This document shows, one piece after another, positions 52,902 through 61,603 of a stretch of 64,000 bases of DNA. Under the pieces are notes generated by a model. That model did no database searches. It saw only the letters and a program-made list of their open reading frames with translations, and had not been told where the DNA came from. Source of the stretch: a virus; IMG/VR virus record IMGVR_UViG_3300031963_000033, positions 50,530-114,529 of that record; one strand, given 5' to 3'. Within the stretch, counting starts at the first letter, position 1; the number at the start of each line of letters is the position of its first letter. Made by a program: the position numbers and the translations under genes.

Positions 52902-55466
52902 ATGGGACATAAGAAAGTAGTAATTACCGGCGGGTTGGGATATATCGGGTCGGAACTGACAAAGTTATATTCCGGTGAAGCACGATTTAAGAAAATTGTA
53001 GTTACCGACAATAGATTCGTTTCAGAACGTGTTAAGCAATTACGTGATTGGGGAATCGACTTCGTTCAATGTAGTATTTTGGACGACGAAAAAATGTCTG
53101 AAATTTTAAAGGATGCAGATGTTGTTCACCATCTCGCCGGTATTACTGATGTAGCTTATACGAAAACCGAATCAAATACAGAAAAGGATAACGAGATTCA
53201 GCGTACTGCAATTCAGGGTACGCTGAATATTCTGAAACACATTCCTTCACATTGTAAGATTGTGTTCCCTTCCACACACGTTGTGTTCGAAGGATTCCCC
53301 GACGCAAAGTTTGATATTGAAGAAACAGAGCAACCTACTCCGGTATTAACATATTCTCGTAGTAAATACCAGAATGAACTTGATATTAAATCATCTGGCA
53401 AGGATTATGTTATCTTACGATTGGGTTCGGTATATGGATACTCTACGGATACAATGCGTATCGGTATCATGCCAAATCTCTTTTCAAAGATGGCATCGCA
53501 AAATGCTACATTGAAACTATTCGGCCGCGGCGTACAATTAAAGTCGTTGGTTTGTATTCACGATGTTGTGCGTTCTTTTAAGTTTATGGAAGAACGTAGT
53601 GACATCAAGAATGAAATCTTCCATCTAACTGATGAGAATATGACAGTTAAGCAGGTAGCAGAAATTGTCAAATCGATTGAACCAGATACCAATCTCATTG
53701 AAACGGATGATGAGATTCCAAACGTAGGATATACGTTATCAAACAAAAAGTTGCTATCAACGGGATTTACATTCCAAAATAAACTTACATCCGCTATTAA
53801 AGAGATGGTAACCAACTGGTCGGAACGTGAACAGCCTGAACGATTGGAATATATTCTTCGTGGTGGTGATGAATATGTTGATTCACGCGGAAAGATTAGT
53901 AACTACGAATTAACAGAACCTATTAATTTGATTGGATACATTGAATCAAAGGCAGGATCTGTTCGGGCAAATCACTATCATCCTGTACAAGAGCAGAAGT
54001 GCTTACTCATTAAGGGTCAGTACATTAGTGTCATCAAAGATTTGTCTGTACCAAACGCAAAGATTGAAACACAGGTAATTAATGAAGGTGACTTGTCTGT
54101 TATCCGTCCAAATGTTGCACATACAATGGTGTTTACTAAAGACTCTATCTTTTTAAATCTGGTTCGTGGTGAACGTAAGCATGAAAACTATGGCGTTACA
54201 CACACGATTCCATACGTACTGGTAGACGAGAAGTTTAGAGATGAACTGTTACGGGATTACAAGACATCAGATAGAATTACGGGAAACGATAATATCAAGC
54301 CGGTATTATCGTTGGGACTGTCACCGTTAGCAAACAACCTACTAGACTCATCAGAAGAACCGTGTGAAATGTTTCCACTAGAGTTGATGTATAGTCCAGA
54401 CAGTCATAACTGTCAGCTATCATATTCAGTACCATCAGAAAAAATGTTCAAGCATTATCTGTATGTGTCGTCAACATCAAAATCATTTAGAGAACATTTC
54501 GTACAAGCAGCCGATTCATACACGAAGCAGTTTAATTTGACAGAAGAGTCGTTGGTCGTTGATATTGGTTCGAACGATGGTATTGCTTTGAAGCCATTTA
54601 TGGAAAAGAATGTAAGAGTTTTGGGTGTAGAACCTGCTGAAAATATTGTAGAGTTGGCACGAAACGCAGGAGTTCCTACAATATGTTCCTTCTTCAATAC
54701 AGGAGTAGCAAATGAAATCGTTAGTACTCACGGTCATGCCGATGTAGTTACTGCATCAAATGTATTTGCTCATGCGAACGACTTGAAGGAAATGGCAAAC
54801 GCCGCATTTACGTTACTTAAGCCAGATGGTTCGTTGATTATTGAAGTACAATACCTATTAAACACAATACAAGATTTGACGTTCGATAACATCTATCACG
54901 AACACTTCAATTATTGGAGTGTGTTGTCACTCAATAACTTCTTTAATATATTGGGTTATAAAGTCTATAAGGTTGAGCACGTGAATACTCACGGTGGTTC
55001 TATCCGAGTCTATATCGCAAAGAATCCAGAGAATGTGGATGCAAGTGTTTCATACTTTTTAGCACAAGAATTGGAATGTGGTCTTGACAAATATGAAACG
55101 TATGTTAACTTTGCCAAGAGAGTGGAATCGGCAAAAAACAACATCGTTAAAAATGTTAAGATGATGAAGAAGAACGGTTTAAAGATTGTTGGATATGGAG
55201 CACCAGCGAAAGCAACCACAGCTTTAAACTATTTCGGATTGACAAATGAAGAAATTTCTTACATCGTTGAGGACAACACACTAAAGCATGGAAAGTATGT
55301 TCCAGGTGTGAAGATTCCTATCTTCTCAAAGGATAAGATTAACGAGGATAAACCAGATATTATTTTAGTGTTGGCATGGAATTTCTTTGAAGAAATCAAA
55401 AAGAACAATCAGTCTTTAATTGATTCTGGAATTACCTTTGTTAACATAAAAGAATTGATGGGATGA
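52902..55466 (+). CDS. Fused NDP-sugar epimerase, cupin and sugar C-methyltransferase
   Basis: 854 residues, three domains. 1-305: extended SDR, ITGGLGYIGSE loop and YSRSK catalytic pair. ~310-435: cupin of the sugar 3,4-ketoisomerase or 3,5-epimerase type, HYHPVQEQKCLLIKGQY. ~450-854: C-methyltransferase (Methyltransf_13/23/14 order) with SLGLSPLANNLLD, VVDIGSNDGIAL, a HEHFNYWS segment and GYGAPAKATTALNYFG. The N-terminal CxxC of the methyltransferase family is absent where it joins the cupin. The product would be a branched deoxysugar nucleotide. ATG 52902 fits an AGAGG site better than the ATG at 52896. It is isolated from the two sugar blocks, within DNA metabolism. Confidence 0.83.
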   Translation: MGHKKVVITGGLGYIGSELTKLYSGEARFKKIVVTDNRFVSERVKQLRDWGIDFVQCSILDDEKMSEILKDADVVHHLAGITDVAYTKTESNTEKDNEIQRTAIQGTLNILKHIPSHCKIVFPSTHVVFEGFPDAKFDIEETEQPTPVLTYSRSKYQNELDIKSSGKDYVILRLGSVYGYSTDTMRIGIMPNLFSKMASQNATLKLFGRGVQLKSLVCIHDVVRSFKFMEERSDIKNEIFHLTDENMTVKQVAEIVKSIEPDTNLIETDDEIPNVGYTLSNKKLLSTGFTFQNKLTSAIKEMVTNWSEREQPERLEYILRGGDEYVDSRGKISNYELTEPINLIGYIESKAGSVRANHYHPVQEQKCLLIKGQYISVIKDLSVPNAKIETQVINEGDLSVIRPNVAHTMVFTKDSIFLNLVRGERKHENYGVTHTIPYVLVDEKFRDELLRDYKTSDRITGNDNIKPVLSLGLSPLANNLLDSSEEPCEMFPLELMYSPDSHNCQLSYSVPSEKMFKHYLYVSSTSKSFREHFVQAADSYTKQFNLTEESLVVDIGSNDGIALKPFMEKNVRVLGVEPAENIVELARNAGVPTICSFFNTGVANEIVSTHGHADVVTASNVFAHANDLKEMANAAFTLLKPDGSLIIEVQYLLNTIQDLTFDNIYHEHFNYWSVLSLNNFFNILGYKVYKVEHVNTHGGSIRVYIAKNPENVDASVSYFLAQELECGLDKYETYVNFAKRVESAKNNIVKNVKMMKKNGLKIVGYGAPAKATTALNYFGLTNEEISYIVEDNTLKHGKYVPGVKIPIFSKDKINEDKPDIILVLAWNFFEEIKKNNQSLIDSGITFVNIKELMG

Positions 55467-55475
55467 TATTTATAC
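55467..55475 (+). promoter_or_regulatory. TATTTATAC motif, copy 3
   Basis: Core of the motif found at 3225 and 15968, 31 nt before the thioredoxin ATG. Candidate promoter element. Confidence 0.35.
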
Positions 55476-55506
55476 ACAAGGGATTCAACACAAGGAAATA
55501 TATTAT

Positions 55507-55824
55507 ATGATTTCTAGTATTCAGACTATTGATGAGTTAAAGGAAGCGGTTACTGCTGATGATGTAGTGGTGGTAGATTTATACGCTTCTTGGTGTCAAC
55601 CGTGTCAAGAGATGCTACCAGTAATTGAAGAGTTATCGGAAGAGATTCCACTACAATTTTATAAGGTAGACATCGACACGGTGCCGGATGCAAAGACGTT
55701 CACAGGAGCAAAGGCGGTACCTATGTTGTTGGTGTACAAAGATGGACGTAAAAGAGAATTTGCTTTTGGTGTAACTCCAAAAGATAAAATTAAAAGTAAA
55801 ATTGAACGTGCTATAAAATTTTGA
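55507..55824 (+). CDS. trx: Thioredoxin
   Basis: 105 residues, classical fold, DLYASWCQPCQEMLP with WCQPC in place of WCGPC, cis-Pro region KAVPMLLVY. It could reduce the class II ribonucleotide reductase encoded just upstream. A second thioredoxin-like gene lies downstream, with a Vsr-like nuclease gene between. Confidence 0.88.
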   Translation: MISSIQTIDELKEAVTADDVVVVDLYASWCQPCQEMLPVIEELSEEIPLQFYKVDIDTVPDAKTFTGAKAVPMLLVYKDGRKREFAFGVTPKDKIKSKIERAIKF

Positions 55825-55857
55825 GATACGTCAAATGAATTCTTGTAGAGTTTAACT

Positions 55858-56289
55858 ATGGGCCGAAAGCCCAAACTTAAAAAACAGTCTATTAGTTCTC
55901 TCAACAACATAGAAACTAAAATTTATAATATGCTAAAAGAGATGAATGTCTCTTTTAAGATTCAAACTTCTATTGACAAATACAATGTTGACTTTTTAGT
56001 AGAAGATAAATATATTATAGAAGTATATGGAGATTTCTGGCATTGCAATCCACAGAAATACTCATATGATTTTTTCAATAGAGGTAAAAAGAAAACTGCA
56101 GCACAAATATGGAAGAGAGATGAGTGTAGAAAAACTCATTTTGAATCACTAGGGTTTAAGTTTTTATCGTTGTGGGAATCGGAAATAAACGGAAACACCA
56201 AATCAGTTAGAAACAAAATAAAGAAGTTGATAAACAAAAATGGAGACAGTTATGGTTACAGAAATAACAATGAAAGACATGCAGCCTGA
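55858..56289 (+). CDS. Vsr-like endonuclease, possible free-standing homing endonuclease
   Basis: 143 residues. YNVDFLVEDKYIIEVYGDFW (residues ~42-61) and the following HC, then IWKRDECRKTHFESLGFKFL and LWESEI, match the Vsr/PD-(D/E)xK layout with the D and E metal ligands. Vsr enzymes nick at T:G mismatches; phages also carry Vsr-like homing nucleases. A basic N-terminus and overlap with the next gene (56252) suit a mobile intergenic nuclease between two thioredoxin genes. AT-rich codon use differs from the neighbouring replication genes. Confidence 0.7.
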   Translation: MGRKPKLKKQSISSLNNIETKIYNMLKEMNVSFKIQTSIDKYNVDFLVEDKYIIEVYGDFWHCNPQKYSYDFFNRGKKKTAAQIWKRDECRKTHFESLGFKFLSLWESEINGNTKSVRNKIKKLINKNGDSYGYRNNNERHAA

Positions 56290-56629
56290 ATCAGGCGTTC
56301 CCGCAGATGATGCGATGCATGTTCTTATGTTCTTCGGAGCAACATGTGGTCCGTGTAAAGCTACAATGCCTCATTATGAATCAGCTGCGTCGTATTTTGA
56401 TAAACTTAATGCCAACATAAAGTTTTACAGAATAAATGCATGGGAACCACAAGAACAAAAAGATTATTGCTTAGAAACTTGGGGAGTAAAAGGAGTTCCA
56501 CATTTCAAAGTGTTCTATAAAGGTCAGCAAATACATACAAGAGAAGGTGGTGGTGATGAAACCGCAATGTTAGGTTTTATACAAGAAGCAGTGGACACAG
56601 CCTTCAGAAATCATAGTGAGATTATATAA
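56252..56629 (+). CDS. Thioredoxin-like protein
   Basis: 125 residues. MFFGATCGPCKATMPHYESA with a CGPC active site, and GVKGVPHFKVFYKG with the cis-Pro. Different from the thioredoxin at 55507. The ATG at 56252 has GGAG upstream within the end of the nuclease gene and is preferred over the ATG at 56240. Its stop overlaps the dUTPase ATG. Confidence 0.8.
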   Translation: MVTEITMKDMQPESGVPADDAMHVLMFFGATCGPCKATMPHYESAASYFDKLNANIKFYRINAWEPQEQKDYCLETWGVKGVPHFKVFYKGQQIHTREGGGDETAMLGFIQEAVDTAFRNHSEII

Positions 56630-57048
56630 TGAAAGTAAAAAGGTTATCTAGAACTGCGACACTGCCGCAGAAAGCACATGCTGGTGATTTGGGATATGAT
56701 TTGTTTTGTGATGAAGCCACGGCAATATTCCCAGCAGAAACGCGAGTTGTTAAAACGGGAATCGCTATTCAATTTCCAGAAGGATATGGTGGATTCATTA
56801 AAGACCGTTCTTCTGTTGCAACAAAGCGTGGACTCTTCACCGTTGCAGGAGTTATTGATAATGGATACATCGGTGAAATTTGTATCGCATTATATAATGG
56901 GACAGAGAGCTTAATCAATCTTACTCCTGGTGAAAAGATTGCACAACTTGTACTAATCCCTACAGTTAATTTTAGTGTAGAAGAAGTTACGGAAGTAATA
57001 TCATCTGACCAACGTGGAGCTGGGGGATTCGGTTCAACGGGAGTGTAA
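56629..57048 (+). CDS. dut: dUTPase
   Basis: 139 residues, trimeric type with all five motifs: HAGDLGYDLFC, DRSSVATKRGL, GVIDNGYIGEI, GEKIAQLVLIP and RGAGGFGSTG. It hydrolyses dUTP to dUMP, limiting uracil in DNA and feeding thymidylate synthesis. Overlap of one base with the preceding stop. Confidence 0.93.
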   Translation: MKVKRLSRTATLPQKAHAGDLGYDLFCDEATAIFPAETRVVKTGIAIQFPEGYGGFIKDRSSVATKRGLFTVAGVIDNGYIGEICIALYNGTESLINLTPGEKIAQLVLIPTVNFSVEEVTEVISSDQRGAGGFGSTGV

Positions 57049-57050
57049 CT

Positions 57051-57473
57051 ATGACAACTAGAGCTAAACTAATACTTGTTTTAACTGCTATTATATTAAT
57101 AGTATTAATTGTTATTTTTGGCTCAAAACCATATCCAGAAATTACTCCAGAAGAAAATACTAAACTAGAAGTTATAAGGCGACGGGCTTATAATGATGCC
57201 GTGGAATGTAGTAATACAAAACAGCCTAAACTGAAATATGAAGATATATACTGGGTAGTTATTCCCTCTTCGAAATTACGAGTACAGGCAGTAGATGGTA
57301 GTATTGATTTGGCAGGATTTTTTAATCCAACTGATTCAGCTATTTATCTTCCTTACCCAAGTCGTAATAAACGCTGGATATTAGTACACGAAAGTTTACA
57401 CGCTATTGGATATTTAGGACACCCCGATTTCCCATTCAGACAGCCGTGTGGAGTAATGTCAGACCAAAACTAA
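57051..57473 (+). CDS. Membrane-anchored HExxH protein
   Basis: 140 residues. A single hydrophobic segment at about residues 6-23 (LILVLTAIILIVLIVIFG) after a basic start anchors it in the membrane with the rest outside. LVHESLHAIGYLGH contains HExxHxxG and a further His one residue beyond metzincin spacing; GVM lies near the C-terminus, like a Met turn. It may be a small Zn peptidase acting in the periplasm, possibly in lysis or envelope modification. Proteolysis is not shown. Confidence 0.6.
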   Translation: MTTRAKLILVLTAIILIVLIVIFGSKPYPEITPEENTKLEVIRRRAYNDAVECSNTKQPKLKYEDIYWVVIPSSKLRVQAVDGSIDLAGFFNPTDSAIYLPYPSRNKRWILVHESLHAIGYLGHPDFPFRQPCGVMSDQN

Positions 57474-57500
57474 AACCCTTGACTTCGGTTGAGGGTTTTT
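57472..57500 (+). terminator. Rho-independent terminator overlapping the polymerase promoter
   Basis: AAAACCC and GGGTTTT close a stem continuing through TTGAC and GTTGA (with G-T pairs) to a TTCG tetraloop; a T run follows. The -35 of the DNA polymerase promoter is in the left arm. Confidence 0.8.
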
Positions 57501-57507
57501 GTATATT
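57479..57507 (+). promoter_or_regulatory. Sigma70-like promoter of DNA polymerase gene
   Basis: TTGACT at 57479-57484, 17-nt spacer, TATATT at 57502-57507. It overlaps the terminator of the upstream genes. ATG at 57535 has CGAGG upstream. Confidence 0.7.
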
Positions 57508-57534
57508 TAAGAGTGAAACTTAAAACGAGGTTAT

Positions 57535-60057
57535 ATGGCTTATAAAAACATATATGTTGATATGCACGGTGATGAATCACCTACTGTTTATATTTGGGAC
57601 GATAAACAGGGGTTGATTATTTTGCCGTGGGCAGATTTCAATTATGCATATGTAAAAGACCCGAAGGGCAAGTTTATAAGTATGACGGGTGAACGTTTGA
57701 GTAAGACACGCCGATTTATGCGTGGACACCCAAACGTGTTTGAGAGTGACTTGCCAAAAGAAACACGGGTGTTGACGGATGTTTATCTAGACGAGGATAC
57801 GCCGTCCGAAGGGAACATTGTGATGTTTTTCGATATTGAGGTGTCGATGGCAAATGGTATTCCAAATATTCATAAGCCTAATAATGAAATCACTTCAATT
57901 GCTGCATATGATCCAACAACAAACAAATACACGGTGTTCGTACTTGATACAACAAAGTTGTACGACAATAGAATGACGGAAGAAGTGGATACGATATTCT
58001 GTCCTACGGAAGTTGACTTACTCCATAAGTTCATCTCCTTGTACGAAGAAATTCAACCCACAATCATCACCGGTTGGAATAGTAACTATTTCGACGTACC
58101 ATATTTGTATAATCGTATCCGACAAGTCTGCGGTCCCTCTGTTGCCAATCGGCTGTCCCCAATCGGTAAGGTAAAATATTCCGAACGACAGGAAAAATAT
58201 AGAATTGCTGGAGTAAGTTCGCTGGACTATCTTGACCTATACAAGAAGTTTACTTATACACAGCAACCAAACTATCGACTTGATACAATTGGTCGCATTG
58301 AAGTCAATATGGGTAAGATTCCATATGAAGGTTCTCTCGATCAATTGTTTCGAGATGACCTTGATAAGTTTATTGAGTATAACCTACAAGACGTGCGTAT
58401 CATTGTTGAGCTTGACAAGAAGTTGAAGCTCATCGAACTTGTGCGTGGTATTTGTCACATCGGACACGTGCCGTATGAGGACTATCCAATGTCGTCACGA
58501 TTCCTCGAAGGCACCATCGTCACTTACCTTCATCGTAAGGGAATTATCGTGACGGATAAACCGCAAGATAGTCGTGAGAAGATGGAAGCACTTGACCGTG
58601 GAGAGGAAGGGTTTATCGGTGCATATGTGAAAGAGCCGGTACCTGGTTTGTATGATTGGGTATATTCTCTCGACTTGCAATCGCTGTATCCATCCATCAT
58701 TATGAGTCTTAACATCAGCCCAGAAACGAAGATTGGATTTGTTCGGAACTGGAATATGGAACAACATTTCCGTAAAGAGATTACTGCTTATGTTGTTGAG
58801 GAAAAGGGTACAGACTCTTCTATGGAAATGGACTACGATACATTTATGGAATTCATTACGGATAATAATCTATCGGTAAGTTCGAATGGTGTACTGTATA
58901 CGAACGATAAGAAGGGTATTATTCCAGAAGTTCTTGATACGTGGTTTAGTCAGCGTGTCGAATATAAGAACACGATGAAGAAGTATGTCAACGAAGGAAA
59001 CAAGGAAATGGCAGACTATTATGACCGACGCCAACATATTCAGAAGATTTTCTTGAATTCGTTGTATGGTGTTCTTGGGTTGCCTGTGTTCCGTTTCTAT
59101 GACGTTGACAACGCTGCTGCGGTTACAATTACAGGACAAGACGTTATTAAATCTAGTGCCAAATTAGTAAACAAGCAGTATGAAAAGTTGTTGGGAGAGG
59201 CGGGGGACTATGTAACGTATATCGACACCGACTCCATCTATGCTTCAGCAAAACCTATCCTTCCACCAGACGCTGATGCAAAGCAGTTTACGATTGAAAA
59301 AGCACGTGAGATGGAAGCATTGTTAAATAAATTTTATGACACGTTCGCAAAACGTGCTTTTAATTGCAATTCGCATCGTTTTTACATCAAGGGTGAATCC
59401 GTTGCATCTACGGGGTTCTGGGTATCAAAGAAGCGATATGCACTTGATAAGGTGTATGATTTGGAAACGAGTCAAGATGTCAGTAAGATGGTGGTTAAGG
59501 GATTGGATGTAGTTCGTTCAAGTTTCCCGAAAGCATTTGGTGACTTCATGCGTCAGATGTTGAAGGATATTTTGAAGGGTATGCATAAAGAGGAAATGGA
59601 CACTAAAATCTTGGAGTTCAAGGCATCGTTGGATGATAGAAACTATCTAGATATTGCTCGAAATACTGCGGCAAATAACATCTCTGAATATGTAATGGAT
59701 AACGTGGTGGGGTTGAAGGCGGCAAAGAAGTCTACTCCCGCCCACATTAAGTCGGCTATTATCTATAATCGATTGCTGGTACACTTTGGAATCGATGACC
59801 GATACGAACCGATTTCAGATGGTGAAAAGATTAAGTATGTTTATCTGAAAAAGAACCCGTTACAGATTGAAGCGGTAGCAGTTAAGGGATATCAAGATCC
59901 TCCACAAATCACCGACTTTATTCAACAGTATATCGATACCGATGCCTTGTTCGATAATGAATTAAGAAATAAATTGGATGATTTTTATTCCGCACTGAAA
60001 TGGGGAAACATTCCCACCGAAGTCAATCAGAATGCGTCGGAGTGGTTTGCGTTTTGA
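57535..60057 (+). CDS. 43: Family B DNA polymerase (gp43-like)
   Basis: 840 residues. Exonuclease domain FFDIEVS (Exo I, about residue 98), then NSNYFDVPYLYNR and YNLQDVRII (Exo II/III). Polymerase motif A SLDLQSLYPS (about 379), motif B KIFLNSLYG (about 505), motif C YIDTDS (about 562) with both Asp. It is the replicative polymerase, slightly shorter than T4 gp43 (898 aa). Clamp and clamp-loader genes are not in the window. Confidence 0.93.
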   Translation: MAYKNIYVDMHGDESPTVYIWDDKQGLIILPWADFNYAYVKDPKGKFISMTGERLSKTRRFMRGHPNVFESDLPKETRVLTDVYLDEDTPSEGNIVMFFDIEVSMANGIPNIHKPNNEITSIAAYDPTTNKYTVFVLDTTKLYDNRMTEEVDTIFCPTEVDLLHKFISLYEEIQPTIITGWNSNYFDVPYLYNRIRQVCGPSVANRLSPIGKVKYSERQEKYRIAGVSSLDYLDLYKKFTYTQQPNYRLDTIGRIEVNMGKIPYEGSLDQLFRDDLDKFIEYNLQDVRIIVELDKKLKLIELVRGICHIGHVPYEDYPMSSRFLEGTIVTYLHRKGIIVTDKPQDSREKMEALDRGEEGFIGAYVKEPVPGLYDWVYSLDLQSLYPSIIMSLNISPETKIGFVRNWNMEQHFRKEITAYVVEEKGTDSSMEMDYDTFMEFITDNNLSVSSNGVLYTNDKKGIIPEVLDTWFSQRVEYKNTMKKYVNEGNKEMADYYDRRQHIQKIFLNSLYGVLGLPVFRFYDVDNAAAVTITGQDVIKSSAKLVNKQYEKLLGEAGDYVTYIDTDSIYASAKPILPPDADAKQFTIEKAREMEALLNKFYDTFAKRAFNCNSHRFYIKGESVASTGFWVSKKRYALDKVYDLETSQDVSKMVVKGLDVVRSSFPKAFGDFMRQMLKDILKGMHKEEMDTKILEFKASLDDRNYLDIARNTAANNISEYVMDNVVGLKAAKKSTPAHIKSAIIYNRLLVHFGIDDRYEPISDGEKIKYVYLKKNPLQIEAVAVKGYQDPPQITDFIQQYIDTDALFDNELRNKLDDFYSALKWGNIPTEVNQNASEWFAF

Positions 60058-60088
60058 TATGTATATAAACACCCCCAATGAGGTGCGT

Positions 60089-60796
60089 ATGAAAGATTTA
60101 CTGACGATTGTTATCCCGTGTAAGAATGAAGAAAACTATATTGTCCCTTTATTGGAAGATTTGCTTCAACAGCACGATATTGGAGATGTCCGCATCATTA
60201 TCGCAGATGCCGATAGTACCGATGCTACTGTCCCTCTTATAAACACGTACAAGGGTGACCTCAATATCGAAGTCATCAAAGGTGGAAATGTATCTGTTGG
60301 ACGAAACAACGGTGCGAAATTAGTTACTACTCCGTATATACTGTTCTTGGATGCTGATGTCCGATTCTTTCATCCACGAGCGATTAGTGATACCTTATAT
60401 CAGATGCGAACATTCAATCTGGATTTGATGACATTGAACATCAAAAATTATGGAAGTGATTTACGTGCTTCATTCTTTTTCTGGGCATTCAATATTATCA
60501 ATAAGATTATGACCAAAAAAACTCCATTTGCGATTGGGGCATTCTTTCTCACTAGACGAGATGCATTTGAGTACTTCGGTGCATTTCCGAACAAGTATGA
60601 GACATCAGAAGATTATATATTGAGCAGAGAATATCATGCTAAATATTTTCAAATCGGTGACCACTACTTCGGTCAAGATGAACGTCGATTCAAGAAGTTA
60701 GGATACTTGGGGATGCTATGGTATATGACCGTCAACTTCTTCAATAGAAATAATCTCAAACACTTTGAAAAAGCCAAAGTAAATTACTGGAACTAG
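60089..60796 (+). CDS. GT2-family glycosyltransferase
   Basis: 235 residues. LLTIVIPCKNEENYIVPLLE, IIADADSTDAT, and ILFLDADVRF (GT-A DxD) define GT2. Two hydrophobic stretches (SFFFWAFNIINKIM and LGYLGMLWYMTV) may touch the membrane. The ATG at 60089, with GAGG 5 nt upstream, is preferred over starts inside the polymerase gene. It is paired with the LpxH-like gene, 1 nt apart, and probably adds a sugar to a lipid or envelope acceptor rather than to the fibres. Confidence 0.78.
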   Translation: MKDLLTIVIPCKNEENYIVPLLEDLLQQHDIGDVRIIIADADSTDATVPLINTYKGDLNIEVIKGGNVSVGRNNGAKLVTTPYILFLDADVRFFHPRAISDTLYQMRTFNLDLMTLNIKNYGSDLRASFFFWAFNIINKIMTKKTPFAIGAFFLTRRDAFEYFGAFPNKYETSEDYILSREYHAKYFQIGDHYFGQDERRFKKLGYLGMLWYMTVNFFNRNNLKHFEKAKVNYWN

Positions 60797-60797
60797 T

Positions 60798-61526
60798 ATG
60801 AAACACCACAAAGCAATTATCATCTCTGATGTGCATTTAGGGACCGAGGCAAGTAAAGCAGCAGAGTTATTGGAATTCTTAAATGAAAATCACACCGATA
60901 TCCTTATTATTAACGGAGACTTTGTTGACGGGTGGGCGTTGGCAAAGGGGTATAAGTGGAGAGCAAAACACACGAAGGTGATCTCAAAGATACTAGACAT
61001 TTCCAGAAAGATACCTGTAGTCTGGATACGTGGAAATCACGATGAGTTCTTACACGAATTCATGCATATGCACTTGGGAAAACTCCAAGTAGAAGAAAAC
61101 TATATCCTTGACTTGGGTGAAGGAAAGAAATACTTTATCTTCCACGGAGACATTCTGGACGTATTCGTTGCCAAGTGGAAGTGGATTGCAAAGATTGGAG
61201 CAAGTGGATATGAACTCGCCCTTCGTATTAATACCTTATATAATAAATGGAGAAAGTGGAGAAAACTTCCGTACTACTCTATTTCCAAGGATATTAAGAA
61301 TGGAGTGAAAGCGGCAGTCAACTATATAACCGACTTTGAAGTAAGTGCTATAAAACTCGCTCGCCAGAATAATTGTTCTGGTGTTATATGCGGACATATC
61401 CATAAACCAGAGAATAGACAAATTGCAGGTGTTCATTATGTAAACTCTGGGGATTGGGTGGAGAATTTAACAGCAGTTATTATTGACCACAATAATAATA
61501 TTATAATAAAAGAATTTCACAAATAA
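60798..61526 (+). CDS. LpxH-like metallophosphoesterase
   Basis: 242 residues, calcineurin-like: SDVHLGTEA, NGDFVDGW, WIRGNHDEFL, FIFHGDILD, CGHIHKPE and NSGDWVEN, the order of UDP-2,3-diacylglucosamine pyrophosphatases and the UDP-linked phosphoesterases near them. In lipid A synthesis it makes lipid X. With the GT2 gene it may modify host envelope precursors. It could alternatively hydrolyse another nucleotide-sugar or polyprenyl phosphate. Confidence 0.75.
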   Translation: MKHHKAIIISDVHLGTEASKAAELLEFLNENHTDILIINGDFVDGWALAKGYKWRAKHTKVISKILDISRKIPVVWIRGNHDEFLHEFMHMHLGKLQVEENYILDLGEGKKYFIFHGDILDVFVAKWKWIAKIGASGYELALRINTLYNKWRKWRKLPYYSISKDIKNGVKAAVNYITDFEVSAIKLARQNNCSGVICGHIHKPENRQIAGVHYVNSGDWVENLTAVIIDHNNNIIIKEFHK

Positions 61527-61545
61527 TACTTTATAATAGATACAC

Positions 61546-61574
61546 TTGACAAATTGGGGGATGAGTGATATATT
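61546..61574 (+). promoter_or_regulatory. Sigma70-like promoter with -10 box as hairpin loop
   Basis: TTGACA at 61546-61551, 17-nt spacer, TATATT at 61569-61574. GGGGATGAGTGA (61557-61568) pairs with TCATTCATCCCC (61575-61586) with one G-T pair, so the six-base loop is exactly the -10 box. Drives the lipoprotein and ligase genes. Confidence 0.75.
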
Positions 61575-61586
61575 TCATTCATCCCC
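61557..61586 (+). terminator. 12-bp hairpin overlapping promoter
   Basis: Stem arms as given for the promoter; TATTCTTT follows. It may terminate transcripts from the LpxH-like gene or regulate initiation by cruciform extrusion. Confidence 0.5.
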
Positions 61587-61603
61587 TATTCTTTGGAGTA
61601 TGC

